The notes under the pieces were generated by a model, which saw nothing but the letters and a program-made list of their open reading frames with translations, ran no database searches and was not told the DNA's origin. The position numbers and the translations under genes are program-made. A DNA stretch of 37,621 nt. It comes from Ignavibacteriaceae bacterium. GTDB lineage: Bacteria; Bacteroidota; Ignavibacteria; Ignavibacteriales; Ignavibacteriaceae. Location of the stretch: contig JACZKK010000221.1 of NCBI GenBank assembly GCA_014860115.1, positions 1 to 37,621 of the forward strand, given 5' to 3'. Shown here one piece after another: positions 1 to 7,377 of this stretch (positions are counted from its first letter, which is position 1; each line of letters opens with the position of its first letter).

Positions 1-912
1 AAATACGCAATACTGGTAAGAGCAATTAATTCGAATACTAATGAGCTGAGCGGTGTAACAATTTATGATTACACAACTCCTGCAAAGATAAATGTTGTTA
101 CTGCAAATACGGGCAAAATTTATTTTACTGCAGATCAGAAAAATCTTGTTATGGATTTATGGCGCGGCGAAATTCATGAAGCAGATATAAAGGAAACAAG
201 TCTTTACAGGAAATTGATATATGATAAGCACAGAATCGTTATGGATGGCTCTCAGTTCTCTTTTCAGCAGTCACAGGGAGGAATACGAGGTGAGAGAGAA
301 TTAGGTGTTGATACCATGAGTGCGATCGTTGGCAATTTTCGGGCTGAGAGAGAGCAGCATCTCAAGTTTCTAAAAGCAGAAACTAATAAATATTTCTTCG
401 CTGATTCATCGTTTATATCATCCTTTCCAAATCGGGCAGTTGTAGTTGATGACAAATTAGTATTAGCCAGAGTGCTCGACAAAATAAGAACCGCAAAAAA
501 TAATATTACTTCAAAATCAAGAAGTGTGGAATTTTCTGACAGGGAAATTGAAAAGTATGAAGTTGAGATTTACAAGAAGTATGCTATCCCCGTAGCATGT
601 ATCGTTTTTATTTTGATCGGAGCTCCTCTGGGCGTTATGGTCCGAAAGGGCGGTTTCGGTGTTGCAGCGAGCATCAGCCTGTTTTTCTTCCTTATTTATT
701 GGGCGTTTCTGATAGGAGGAGAAAAACTTGCCGAGAGAGGATTCTTTTCACCTTTTATCGGAATGTGGGCTGCGAATTTCGTGCTTGGTTTCCTTGGAAT
801 AATTCTAACCATCAAAACAAACCGGGAAACAGTCACAATTACATTTAACTTCTTTAAGAAGCTTATTCCAAAGAGATTCAGGGCACATCAGGAAACAGAT
901 GAAAATTATTGA
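1..912 (+). CDS. LptF/LptG family permease, 5' end missing
   Basis: The reading frame is open from base 1, so this gene begins outside the window; an internal ATG at 151 is not the true start. The visible part has a periplasmic beta-rich region (roughly the first 180 residues), then transmembrane segments near AIPVACIVFILIGAPLGVMV and a further hydrophobic pair close to the C-terminus. This matches the C-terminal half of YjgP/YjgQ (LptF/LptG) permeases, which with LptB form the inner-membrane ABC transporter moving lipopolysaccharide towards the LptC/LptA bridge. It overlaps the next gene by 14 bases (ATG at 899, TGA at 910-912), which suggests translational coupling of two LptF/G subunits. 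Which is LptF and which LptG cannot be decided from this fragment. Confidence 0.85.
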   Translation, partial: KYAILVRAINSNTNELSGVTIYDYTTPAKINVVTANTGKIYFTADQKNLVMDLWRGEIHEADIKETSLYRKLIYDKHRIVMDGSQFSFQQSQGGIRGERELGVDTMSAIVGNFRAEREQHLKFLKAETNKYFFADSSFISSFPNRAVVVDDKLVLARVLDKIRTAKNNITSKSRSVEFSDREIEKYEVEIYKKYAIPVACIVFILIGAPLGVMVRKGGFGVAASISLFFFLIYWAFLIGGEKLAERGFFSPFIGMWAANFVLGFLGIILTIKTNRETVTITFNFFKKLIPKRFRAHQETDENY

Positions 913-1981
913 CAAGTATTTAATCCGGCAATTTCTGCAAACGGTATTTTTTAGTCTGCTTGCTTTCATCCTGATATTTCTTGTGATTGATGCAATGGAA
1001 AATCTTGATGATTTCATTGACCAGAATGTTCCGTGGATTAATATCCTTCATTACTATGTTGTATTCACGCCGGAAATAATAAAACTAATAACTCCTGTTG
1101 CTGTTCTTTTTGGTGCAATGTTCACTGCCGGTAAGGTATCAACGTTAAGTGAACTTACTGCAATGCGGGCAAGCGGAGTAAGCCTTTACCGTTTTATGGC
1201 TCCTTTCGTTGTTACATCTTTGCTCATCAGCATTATCTCTCTTTATTTTGGCGGATATATTGTGCCGATGGCAAACAAAACGAAAATCTATATCGAACAA
1301 ACTTATCTTAAAAAAGGTTTGAGCTTTACTGGCAGTAATATTTATTTCCAGGACAGCAAAACCAGAATTGTCAGCATTTCATACTTTGACAGTAATTTGA
1401 ATTGGGCAAACCGGGTTAGCATTCAGGATTTTAACGAACAAGACTTAACTGAAATGAGAGGAAGGATTGATGCACAAAAGCTTGAGTACGATTCACTTAG
1501 CGGATTGTGGATTGCACGGCAGGGAGTTAAAAGAACTTTTACTGATCAATCCGAAACGGCTGAATATTTTGACAGTCTGAAATTAAATGACCTTCACTTT
1601 CAGCCGGCTGATTTATCAAAGAAGCAGCAGAAACCTGCAGAGATGAACCTGGGTGAACTTTCAGATTTAATTGATTCACAAAAAAGAGCCGGTACTAATC
1701 CGGTTATTGCTCAGATAGAATATCATTCGCGTTTTGCTTTTGCAATGACATGCGTCATAATTGTTCTGTTTGGACTTCCGATATCTGCCAACAAAAGAAA
1801 AAGTGGACTGGCTGCTCAGGTTGGAATGAATATCCTAATCACTTTTATCTATCTTGTATTTATGAAAGTGAGTCAGGCATTTGGCAAGAACGGTGCGATG
1901 GATCCGGTTTTAACAGCCTGGTTTGCAAATCTGATTTTTATGGCTGGTACGTTTATTACATTGCCCAGGATGAAGTATTAG
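899..1981 (+). CDS. lptG: LptF/LptG family permease (LPS export)
   Basis: A complete 360-residue protein of the usual family length. It starts with a short cytoplasmic segment (MKIIDKYLIRQF), typical of LptF/LptG, followed by a hydrophobic helix at about residues 12-35 and more helices near 55-80 and 100-130. A periplasmic beta-jellyroll-like domain covers about 140-270, and three C-terminal helices end in a short tail. The gene overlaps the upstream permease gene by 14 bases, as expected for the paired subunits of an LptB2FG exporter in the inner membrane. The lptG symbol is tentative, because the family alone does not separate LptF from LptG. The stop codon is followed at once by the cassette-like island, so this gene marks the core/accessory boundary. 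Confidence 0.85.
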   Translation: MKIIDKYLIRQFLQTVFFSLLAFILIFLVIDAMENLDDFIDQNVPWINILHYYVVFTPEIIKLITPVAVLFGAMFTAGKVSTLSELTAMRASGVSLYRFMAPFVVTSLLISIISLYFGGYIVPMANKTKIYIEQTYLKKGLSFTGSNIYFQDSKTRIVSISYFDSNLNWANRVSIQDFNEQDLTEMRGRIDAQKLEYDSLSGLWIARQGVKRTFTDQSETAEYFDSLKLNDLHFQPADLSKKQQKPAEMNLGELSDLIDSQKRAGTNPVIAQIEYHSRFAFAMTCVIIVLFGLPISANKRKSGLAAQVGMNILITFIYLVFMKVSQAFGKNGAMDPVLTAWFANLIFMAGTFITLPRMKY

Positions 1982-2303
1982 AAAATCATTTTGAGGGTTT
2001 TTGTTGAAATTAAAAATAATGCTGTATAAGTTTGTTCTGCTCTTATTTGCCTACCCAGCATACAGCAAATCAAGAGGAGAAAAATGTTAATGGCTTAACA
2101 CAGAAGGACCAGATGAGGAGATAAACTAGATTTTATTTATGAAATCTCAAAAGATGATAGATCCACCAGAGGTGGACAAGTATGCACGAGCTATTTTTAA
2201 ATAATAAGATTTTGAGAAGATTTGAAAACAAATGGAACGTAGATATGCAACTGCACGCATATATATGTTCTTTAGTTAATAATTCCGTGCAGTATAAGTG
2301 ATA
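1982..2303 (+). other. Non-coding stretch with decayed coding remnants before cassette 1
   Basis: A 322-base stretch with no intact gene. Bases about 1991-2023 resemble 3261-3298 (shared core GGTTTTTGTTG plus AAATTAAAAA), so this looks like part of an attC-like site duplicated ahead of cassette 1. It holds a 23-codon ORF at 2019-2090 whose peptide looks like a signal peptide (MLYKFVLLLFAYPAYSKS). It is followed by short open stretches in different frames, for example a 21-codon ORF at 2139-2204, which may be a decayed gene. A small inverted repeat (CCACC AGA GGTGG) lies at about 2163-2175. No terminator, tRNA or convincing promoter was recognised. Confidence 0.4.
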
Positions 2304-2315
2304 GTTATAATGCTT
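2294..2315 (+). other. attC-like junction (R' side) ahead of cassette 1
   Basis: ATAAGTGATAGTTAT at 2294-2308 is identical to 3346-3360, ahead of the next gene. The segment GTTATAATGCTT (2304-2315) is the exact reverse complement of AAGCATTATAAC at 3202-3213, just after the gene. In integron cassettes the first bases of a cassette belong to its own attC and pair with the RYYYAAC-type box at its end, so this pairing places the insertion point between G2304 and T2305. The core differs from the GTTRRRY consensus at one of the R positions. Confidence 0.55.
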
Positions 2316-3200
2316 ATTAAAAAAATGAAGTATGTAGTCTATTTTATAATTCTTTTTCAGCTAACACTCTTAGGGCAAAGCAGTTTAGAGTTTGATAAAA
2401 TCGTTTTTTCAAGCGAAGGATGCTATGGTAACTGCCCAATTTTTGATTTAGAAATTAATCGAGATGGAACATTCTTTTATCGTGGCAGAAAAGATTCAAA
2501 GATTTTTGGCGATTATAAGGGAAGCTTTGATAAGAATATTTTTGGTACGATCTGCAATCTAAATTTTGTGAAAGATATTGATACTATAAAAACAGAGATA
2601 GTTTATAATGAATATGAAATAGATGGATATTTAACTAGCATTTCTTTTATAAAGAATGATTCGATTATATGTACAATAATAAATTTATCTACATTTGATG
2701 CTAATCAAAGTGAAAGTCCGGAGTACGATGAATTAGCAAAGTATCTTATAAGCCTGATCACTGAATCAAATATTAGGCAGAAAAGGGGTTTTAATTTTCA
2801 ATATCTGGCTGATGTATTTATTTCAGAAATCACCCGTGATAATGAAAAAATAACTCTTACAAATTCTCAAAATTATTTTCTTATTAATTATCTTGATAAA
2901 TATTCAACAATATCAGAAGGAGATAATTATTTACCTTATTCAACTTCATTCTCAGATTATGCAATGTACAGTGGTTATGATGATTATTATAGTAATATTT
3001 ATCTATCTGGAATTAATATTTTTGAGAAGGATGAAGTAGTAGATAAATTTGATCCTTCTGAAATCGAAAGAATAAAGAAAAAATATGAAAATTTACCGTC
3101 CGTTATAAAAACCAATGGTGAGATATTTTATTTTAAATTCATTTCAGGTAAGGAACAAAGTTTAAGAGTAAAAAAGAATATCATTAAATACTTAAAGTAG
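2310..3200 (+). CDS. Exported DUF6438-domain protein, cassette-borne
   Basis: A 296-residue protein starting with a signal-type hydrophobic segment (KYVVYFIILFQLTLLGQSS). Directly after it is a region with CYGNCPIFDLEI, then DGTFFYRGR and a GDYKG turn. This Cys-x-x-x-Cys-Pro pattern with a following beta-rich segment is characteristic of DUF6438, a domain of unknown function. The rest (about 120-296) is not recognised and is rich in Asp, Asn, Tyr and Ser. ATG 2310 lies inside the GTTATAATGCTT terminal repeat. A GTG at 2298 is also in frame but lies outside the putative cassette boundary, and ATG 2325 is the other candidate start. No Shine-Dalgarno sequence is seen. The gene is visibly more A+T-rich than its chromosomal neighbours, consistent with acquisition. 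Confidence 0.75.
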   Translation: MLIKKMKYVVYFIILFQLTLLGQSSLEFDKIVFSSEGCYGNCPIFDLEINRDGTFFYRGRKDSKIFGDYKGSFDKNIFGTICNLNFVKDIDTIKTEIVYNEYEIDGYLTSISFIKNDSIICTIINLSTFDANQSESPEYDELAKYLISLITESNIRQKRGFNFQYLADVFISEITRDNEKITLTNSQNYFLINYLDKYSTISEGDNYLPYSTSFSDYAMYSGYDDYYSNIYLSGINIFEKDEVVDKFDPSEIERIKKKYENLPSVIKTNGEIFYFKFISGKEQSLRVKKNIIKYLK

Positions 3201-3201
3201 C

Positions 3202-3362
3202 AAGCATTATAACAAGCGCCTCAACCCGACCGCAGTTTTAGTTCGGCGAATTTATAATTTTTGGCGTTTGGTTTTTGTTGGAAATTAAAAAAATTATGCA
3301 AAAGTTGAATGTGGAAAATAATTTATTCCTGCAAGTAGATGCGGGATAAGTGATAGTTATGT
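3202..3362 (+). other. attC-like recombination site between the two cassettes
   Basis: It begins AAGCATTATAAC (R''-like) followed by AAGCGCCTCAACCCGACCGC and ends GATAAGTGATAGTTATGT (R'-like). Internal complementarity supports a long folded strand: CCCG 3225-3228 with CGGG 3342-3345, GCAG 3232-3235 with CTGC 3329-3332, and ATAATTTTT 3254-3262 with AAAAATTAT 3289-3297. TAACAAG...CTCAA resembles the opening of Vibrio-type attC repeats. At about 160 bases it is slightly longer than typical attC sites. The L boxes pair poorly, so it may be divergent or inactive. Confidence 0.55.
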
Positions 3363-3366
3363 GCTT

Positions 3367-4122
3367 ATGAAAAAATATAGATTATTGGAAATCCTATTAA
3401 TTGCAACTTTACTAAGCAGTTGCAATTCTATTGAAGAAGAATATATAAGTATGCTAATAACAAGTAGTCACTTAGAATTTTATAATGACAATACTTTTAT
3501 AGATAAAACTACTTCAGATATAGTTGGACCTGATGGAAGTTCTGAGCCGTTGATTATAAAGGGGAAATATGTAAGGATAGATGAAGGAATTGTTTTATTT
3601 TATGAACGGAATAATTTTGCTGATACTCTTTATTATGTTAATTGGGGAGAAAGAATATTTTTAATAAGCAAAATCGGAATTATTCATTTATGTAATGAAA
3701 TTAATTTAGGAAAGATAGATTATAAAGATTATAATGGCTTAACGTGGTTATGGACAAATATAAAAACTATAGATGGAAAAGTTGATAGCATTCCAAAATT
3801 ACCTAAAAGATATTCTCAATATATATTTCAAGATTCCATAACAGCTAAAGTCATTGATATAGATATGGATTTGTTATCATTACAAATTGATAAAGGAAAT
3901 GATTCAAAATTGTTTATTGGATGTGAATTAATGGATGGAGATTATTCATATACGGTTAAATCTGTTCAAAGTAATATTTCTGTTCTACAACCTACTCGTC
4001 TTTATTGGGATATTTTCTATAATAAAAGTTCTGGAAGTGATACATTATCTCTTCCGCTTGAAGAATATAAAATTGAATTGAATAAATTAGAAGTGGGGAA
4101 AAGTCTATACGCAAAAAAATAA
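3367..4122 (+). CDS. Hypothetical lipoprotein, cassette-borne
   Basis: A 251-residue protein with a clear lipoprotein signal: MKKYRLLEILLIATLLSSC, with the lipobox LSSC placing the lipidated cysteine at residue 19. The remainder is predicted soluble and beta-rich and matches no family I recognise. The segment HLEFYNDNTFID plus a later GKYVRIDEGIVLFYE resembles a generic 'show value against threshold' beta motif seen in small lipoproteins, but this is weak. ATG 3367 is chosen over GTG 3361 because it gives the usual MKK start. It follows the cassette boundary GTTATGTGCTT (3356-3366) directly, and no Shine-Dalgarno sequence is visible. The reverse complement of that boundary lies two bases after the stop codon. 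The gene is strongly A+T-rich, like the preceding one. Confidence 0.7.
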   Translation: MKKYRLLEILLIATLLSSCNSIEEEYISMLITSSHLEFYNDNTFIDKTTSDIVGPDGSSEPLIIKGKYVRIDEGIVLFYERNNFADTLYYVNWGERIFLISKIGIIHLCNEINLGKIDYKDYNGLTWLWTNIKTIDGKVDSIPKLPKRYSQYIFQDSITAKVIDIDMDLLSLQIDKGNDSKLFIGCELMDGDYSYTVKSVQSNISVLQPTRLYWDIFYNKSSGSDTLSLPLEEYKIELNKLEVGKSLYAKK

Positions 4123-4123
4123 A

Positions 4124-4180
4124 AAGCACATAACAAGTTGCTCAAGCCAACCGCTTCTTTCGCTTTCGGCATTTTCATAA
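4124..4180 (+). other. attC-like site after cassette 2, 5' half only
   Basis: AAGCACATAAC (4124-4134) is the exact reverse complement of GTTATGTGCTT at the start of the same cassette (3356-3366). It is followed by AAGTTGCTCAAGCCAACCGC, which matches the equivalent segment at 3214-3233 in most positions, and by a TTCGGC also shared with the first site. No partner R' end was found before the neighbouring gene's terminator hairpin, unless GTTAAAT at 4222-4228 serves. The site is therefore probably truncated. Confidence 0.5.
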
Positions 4181-4184
4181 CAAC

Positions 4185-4209
4185 AAAAAAGGCGAGTCAT
4201 CGACTCGCC
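4185..4209 (-). terminator. Rho-independent terminator of the DUF3467 gene
   Basis: Read on the minus strand, an 8-bp stem GGCGAGTC/GACTCGCC (4191-4209, 3-base loop) is followed by a run of six T (4190-4185). It lies about 60 bases beyond the stop of the DUF3467 gene. The flanks TTGTAGAGGCGA resemble the start of the hairpin at 10782-10819, so this may be a dispersed repeat used as a terminator. Confidence 0.75.
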
Positions 4210-4234
4210 TCTACAATTTATGTTAAATCAGTTT

Positions 4235-4253
4235 CCCTTCCCATCGGGAAGGG
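4235..4253. repeat. Short perfect hairpin CCCTTCCC-ATC-GGGAAGGG
   Basis: An 8-bp perfect inverted repeat with a 3-base loop. A following GGGATGGG (at about 4259) offers an alternative pairing with CCCATC. It lies between the terminator and the stop of the DUF3467 gene, so it would be in that transcript's 3' end. It could be a dispersed palindromic element, but only one copy is seen here. Confidence 0.5.
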
Positions 4254-4269
4254 ACAAAGGGATGGGCTT

Positions 4270-4596
4270 TTAATTCACCTTCTCAGGTCCTTTAGGAGGA
4301 ACAAAACCAAAATGCTGGTCCTGCGGTATTTCCATTTTAATCTCACCAAAGCGTGCTTCAAACTTTTCAATGTTATCTTTTAGCGCTTTCAAAAGCATCT
4401 TAGCGTGCTGTGGGGTGGTGATAATCCGCGATAGCACTTTTGCTTTCGGCACACCCGGCACAATGCGTGTGAAATCAATAATGAATTCTGCCGGCGAGTG
4501 AGTAATAATAGCAAGGTTGGAATAAATTCCTTCCCCTTCTTTCTCACCAAGCTCTATATTTATCTGCTGTCCCTGAGGAGGTTTGTTCTGGTTCAT
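4270..4596 (-). CDS. DUF3467 domain-containing protein
   Basis: A protein of about 108 residues with the hallmark DUF3467 core: INIELGEKEGEGIYSNLAII, THSPAEFIIDF, PGVPKAKVLSRIITTPQHAK and ALKDNIEKFEARFG. The family is small, cytoplasmic and of unknown function, common in Bacteroidota and other phyla. The N-terminal 15 residues and the C-terminal tail (GFVPPKGPEKVN) are low complexity. ATG 4596 is preferred; GTG 4605 is in frame and would add MKK. The gene begins 10 bases after the stop of the upstream TPR lipoprotein gene, so the two are probably cotranscribed, ending at the terminator at 4185-4209. Confidence 0.85.
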   Translation of the reverse strand: MNQNKPPQGQQINIELGEKEGEGIYSNLAIITHSPAEFIIDFTRIVPGVPKAKVLSRIITTPQHAKMLLKALKDNIEKFEARFGEIKMEIPQDQHFGFVPPKGPEKVN

Positions 4597-4606
4597 TTTT
4601 TTCACT

Positions 4607-5770
4607 TTATCTTAATTCATCTGCTTTTTTAAATGCATTATTTGCATCTTCAGTCATTCCAAGAACGGAATAAACTTTACCAAGAAGCTCCCATAACACA
4701 ATATTAGTTGAATCTTTTTCAACAACCTTCTCAAGGTAAGGTAACGATGCTTCATACTTCTTTTTATAATCCTCGCTCAAAATTCCTTTGGCTTCAGCTT
4801 CTTTGTTCATAGCTGTTCCCCAGGTAACATATGTAACACCAAGATTATAAATGGCATTGTCATAATCAGGATCAATTTCAATCGCCTTCAAGAAATGAGT
4901 CTCAGCTTCCTGATACTCGCCCATTTTAAGAAGAACGTAAGCATAATTGTAATGATGGAATTTGTTATCAGGTTCTTTTTCTGTTAAAGCTTTAGCCGAA
5001 CTTGACGCTTCTGCCATTCTGCCTACTCCAATATAAGCATTGAATTTTGTGTTTAATAAATCGGAATTCTCAGGGTATAGTTTCAGTCCTTCATCAACTG
5101 TTTCTATTGCTTGAGCATAATAATCCATTCCCTTAATACTATCTTGAGGATTCTTATCAAATTTAAAATCATTCATAAGATTAGCACCGAGTGCATAATA
5201 AAGTTCACCCAGGTACTGATAACCTTCTTCAGCCTGCTCTAGTTCAATAAGTTTATTAAGTGGTTCAATGGATTCCTCATTTCTTCCAGTAGTCAAATAA
5301 ACGAAAGCAAGACTTCTATATGTATCACTGGAATCTGGTTCAAGCATAATTGCTTTTTTATAAGCTTCGATAGCCATATCAAAATACATTTTGGAGCTAT
5401 CTTCATCAGTGGTTTTGTTTCCTCTTTGGTAAAGATTTACACCTCTGTTAAAGTTATTTCCCCACTGATAGCCTCTATATTCTTCAATTTGAATTGCAAA
5501 CTTATTGCTGATTGAGAGCGAGTTATTAAACGCCTCGATCATTTTTTCTACGCTATCAAGTTCACTGTAAACTCTACCAAGATAATAATATCCTTCATCA
5601 CTCTTAGGATTTTTCTGAATATCTGCTTGAAGCATTTCTATAGCTTTTACCCAATTTTTTTGATCGTAATAAAGCTTGGCACTGGTGAGTTCGGTTGAGG
5701 CACACTGGAATCCAAGGAACATCAATCCAATAAATAACATTACGAAGACAAGTAGTTTGGAATTTTTCAT
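4607..5770 (-). CDS. TPR-repeat lipoprotein
   Basis: A 387-residue protein starting MKNSKLLVFVMLFIGLMF, with a likely lipobox ending at Cys 23 (GFQC), so it is probably membrane-anchored. Tandem tetratricopeptide repeats fill the rest, for example KNPKSDEGYYYLGRVYSELD, LEPDSSDTYRSLAFVYLTTG, NKFHHYNYAYVLLKMGEYQE and DPDYDNAIYNLGVTYVTWG. TPR arrays mediate protein-protein contacts, and no catalytic domain is present. ATG 5770 is chosen because GGAG sits 5 bases upstream and the signal peptide starts there. A frame extension to 5881 lacks these features. The gene is divergent from the adenosine deaminase-family gene, and the 179-base gap between them must hold both promoters. The specific role is unknown. 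Confidence 0.8.
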   Translation of the reverse strand: MKNSKLLVFVMLFIGLMFLGFQCASTELTSAKLYYDQKNWVKAIEMLQADIQKNPKSDEGYYYLGRVYSELDSVEKMIEAFNNSLSISNKFAIQIEEYRGYQWGNNFNRGVNLYQRGNKTTDEDSSKMYFDMAIEAYKKAIMLEPDSSDTYRSLAFVYLTTGRNEESIEPLNKLIELEQAEEGYQYLGELYYALGANLMNDFKFDKNPQDSIKGMDYYAQAIETVDEGLKLYPENSDLLNTKFNAYIGVGRMAEASSSAKALTEKEPDNKFHHYNYAYVLLKMGEYQEAETHFLKAIEIDPDYDNAIYNLGVTYVTWGTAMNKEAEAKGILSEDYKKKYEASLPYLEKVVEKDSTNIVLWELLGKVYSVLGMTEDANNAFKKADELR

Positions 5771-5949
5771 ACTAACTCCATTCTTATAGATGATTAAAGT
5801 TATTGATTTGTTAATTTCAGATGAATTTTGTGCTTCAAAAATACAATTATTCTGCTTAAAAGACAGATATATAAAAATCACAGTACTCCGGTTTAAATTG
5901 ATTTTGGGGGCTTAAAAGGGTAATTTTTGAGTAGAAAATAGAGGAAATT

Positions 5950-7029
5950 TTGATAACCAAAGAAATAATAAATTCTGTTCCGAAAGTTCTTCTGCACGAT
6001 CATCTTGATGGAGGACTGAGACCACAAACCATAATTGATCTGGCTGATGATCTGAATTATAAAAAACTGCCAACAAGGGATAAAGATGAACTTGCTGATT
6101 GGTTTCATATCGGTGCAAACAAAGGCAGCCTCGTTGAGTTTCTGAAAGGCTTTGAGCACACTACTGCAGTTATGCAAACCAAAGAGGGATTGGAAAGAGT
6201 TGCTTATGAAATGATGGAAGATATGAAAGCAGATGGAGTTGCTTATGTGGAAACGAGGTTTGCGCCAATATATCATACAGATAAGGATTTGTACCTTGAA
6301 GATACTGTCACAGCAGTGCTAAAGGGATTAGAGAGAGGAAAAAAAGATTTTGGTGTTGGCTATGGTTTGATTCTCTGCGGTATGAGAAATATGAAAAACA
6401 CTCTTGAGATAGCAGAGCTTGCAGTGAATTTCAGAAATGATGGAGTTGTTGGATTTGATCTTGCAGGTGAAGAAGGCGGCTACCCGCCCAAGAAACATGT
6501 TGATGCATTTCAATTTATTCAGCGTTCTAATTTTAACATTACTATTCACGCAGGCGAAGCATTCGGAAAAGAATCTATCTGGCAGGCTATTCAATGGTGT
6601 GGAGCGCATAGAATAGGACACGCAACAAGATTACTTGAAGACATTGTGCTCAACGATAGCGGTGAAGTTGTAAGCTTCGGTGAACTAGCCCAATATGTGC
6701 TTGATAAACGAATTCCGCTGGAGATTTGTCTTTTAAGTAACCTTCACACCGGTGCAGTAGATAAACTGGAAAATCATCCTTTCGGGATTTTATTCAAGGA
6801 AAAATTCAGGGTTACAATAAATACCGATGACCGGTTAATGAGCGCCACTAATATGACGCAGGAATTTTTAACCGCTGTGAAATATTTTAACCTCACATTT
6901 GATCAAATTGAAAAAATCACAATTAACTCGATGAAATCGGCTTTCATTCCTTACAAAGAAAGGCTTCGATACATTTACGATATTATTAAACCGGGATATC
7001 AAAAATTCCGGGATCAATCAACCAACTAA
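5950..7029 (+). CDS. add: Adenosine deaminase family protein
   Basis: A 359-residue metal-dependent deaminase of usual length. Motifs in order: metal-binding HDHLDG (His16, His18), VETRFAP, GFDLAGEEGG, ITIHAGEAFG (His200 and the catalytic-type Glu203), AHRIGHA, and NTDDRL (Asp293-Asp294). Adenosine deaminase converts (deoxy)adenosine to (deoxy)inosine in purine salvage. Some members instead act on 6-aminodeoxyfutalosine in menaquinone synthesis, which cannot be excluded here. The start is TTG 5950, with GAGGA a few bases upstream; no ATG precedes the conserved N-terminus. It heads a probable operon with the 111-residue unknown protein (10-base gap) and urocanate hydratase. Confidence 0.88.
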   Translation: MITKEIINSVPKVLLHDHLDGGLRPQTIIDLADDLNYKKLPTRDKDELADWFHIGANKGSLVEFLKGFEHTTAVMQTKEGLERVAYEMMEDMKADGVAYVETRFAPIYHTDKDLYLEDTVTAVLKGLERGKKDFGVGYGLILCGMRNMKNTLEIAELAVNFRNDGVVGFDLAGEEGGYPPKKHVDAFQFIQRSNFNITIHAGEAFGKESIWQAIQWCGAHRIGHATRLLEDIVLNDSGEVVSFGELAQYVLDKRIPLEICLLSNLHTGAVDKLENHPFGILFKEKFRVTINTDDRLMSATNMTQEFLTAVKYFNLTFDQIEKITINSMKSAFIPYKERLRYIYDIIKPGYQKFRDQSTN

Positions 7030-7039
7030 CAATAGGCAA

Positions 7040-7375
7040 ATGAAAAAACTCTTCACAAATTATAATTTTGAATTCAATAAAAATGAAAAGAAACTGCTCT
7101 CTTCATTTTGCAAGCAGGCACTTAAACAACTAGGCAGCAACAATCAGAATTTTGCGGATGTCAAAGCATTTAATTCTATTTTAGAAAAGTTAAATGGGAA
7201 TGAAGATAGTATTAAGCTAACAAAGGATGAGAAGATCAGGCTCACAAACAACATAAAACAGAACACTGATTATCTGAAGAATCAGATGACCAAAAGCTGG
7301 TTTCTGAAAAAGTGGCTGATGAAATCTCTTCACAAACAATACGCAGATATTTATGATAATCATTTTAAAGGCTAA
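7040..7375 (+). CDS. Small hypothetical protein between add and hutU
   Basis: A 111-residue protein, Lys- and Asn-rich and predicted mostly helical (for example [19 protein letters not shown] and [20 protein letters not shown]). It has no signal peptide or membrane segment and one Cys. I do not recognise the family. It lies 10 bases after the deaminase gene and only 2 bases before the hutU ATG, so it is almost certainly cotranscribed with both and translationally close to hutU. That context hints at a role linked to these enzymes but does not establish one. AATAGG lies just ahead of the ATG as a weak ribosome-binding site. Confidence 0.75.
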   Translation: MKKLFTNYNFEFNKNEKKLLSSFCKQALKQLGSNNQNFADVKAFNSILEKLNGNEDSIKLTKDEKIRLTNNIKQNTDYLKNQMTKSWFLKKWLMKSLHKQYADIYDNHFKG

Positions 7376-7377
7376 AG

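Noticed and set aside
2298-2309. GTG 2298 as start of the DUF6438 gene
   Set aside because: It lies upstream of the recombination point of the putative cassette and adds four residues before the MLIKK start; the in-cassette ATG is more plausible.
4222-4228. GTTAAAT as the R' end of the attC-like site after cassette 2
   Set aside because: It fits GTTRRRY but stands beyond a terminator hairpin and does not pair with GCACATAAC; a chance match is likely.
4138-4383. An 81-codon plus-strand ORF across the attC-like end and the terminator hairpin
   Set aside because: It runs through a strong terminator and antisense to the end of the DUF3467 gene, and its peptide has no domain-like features.
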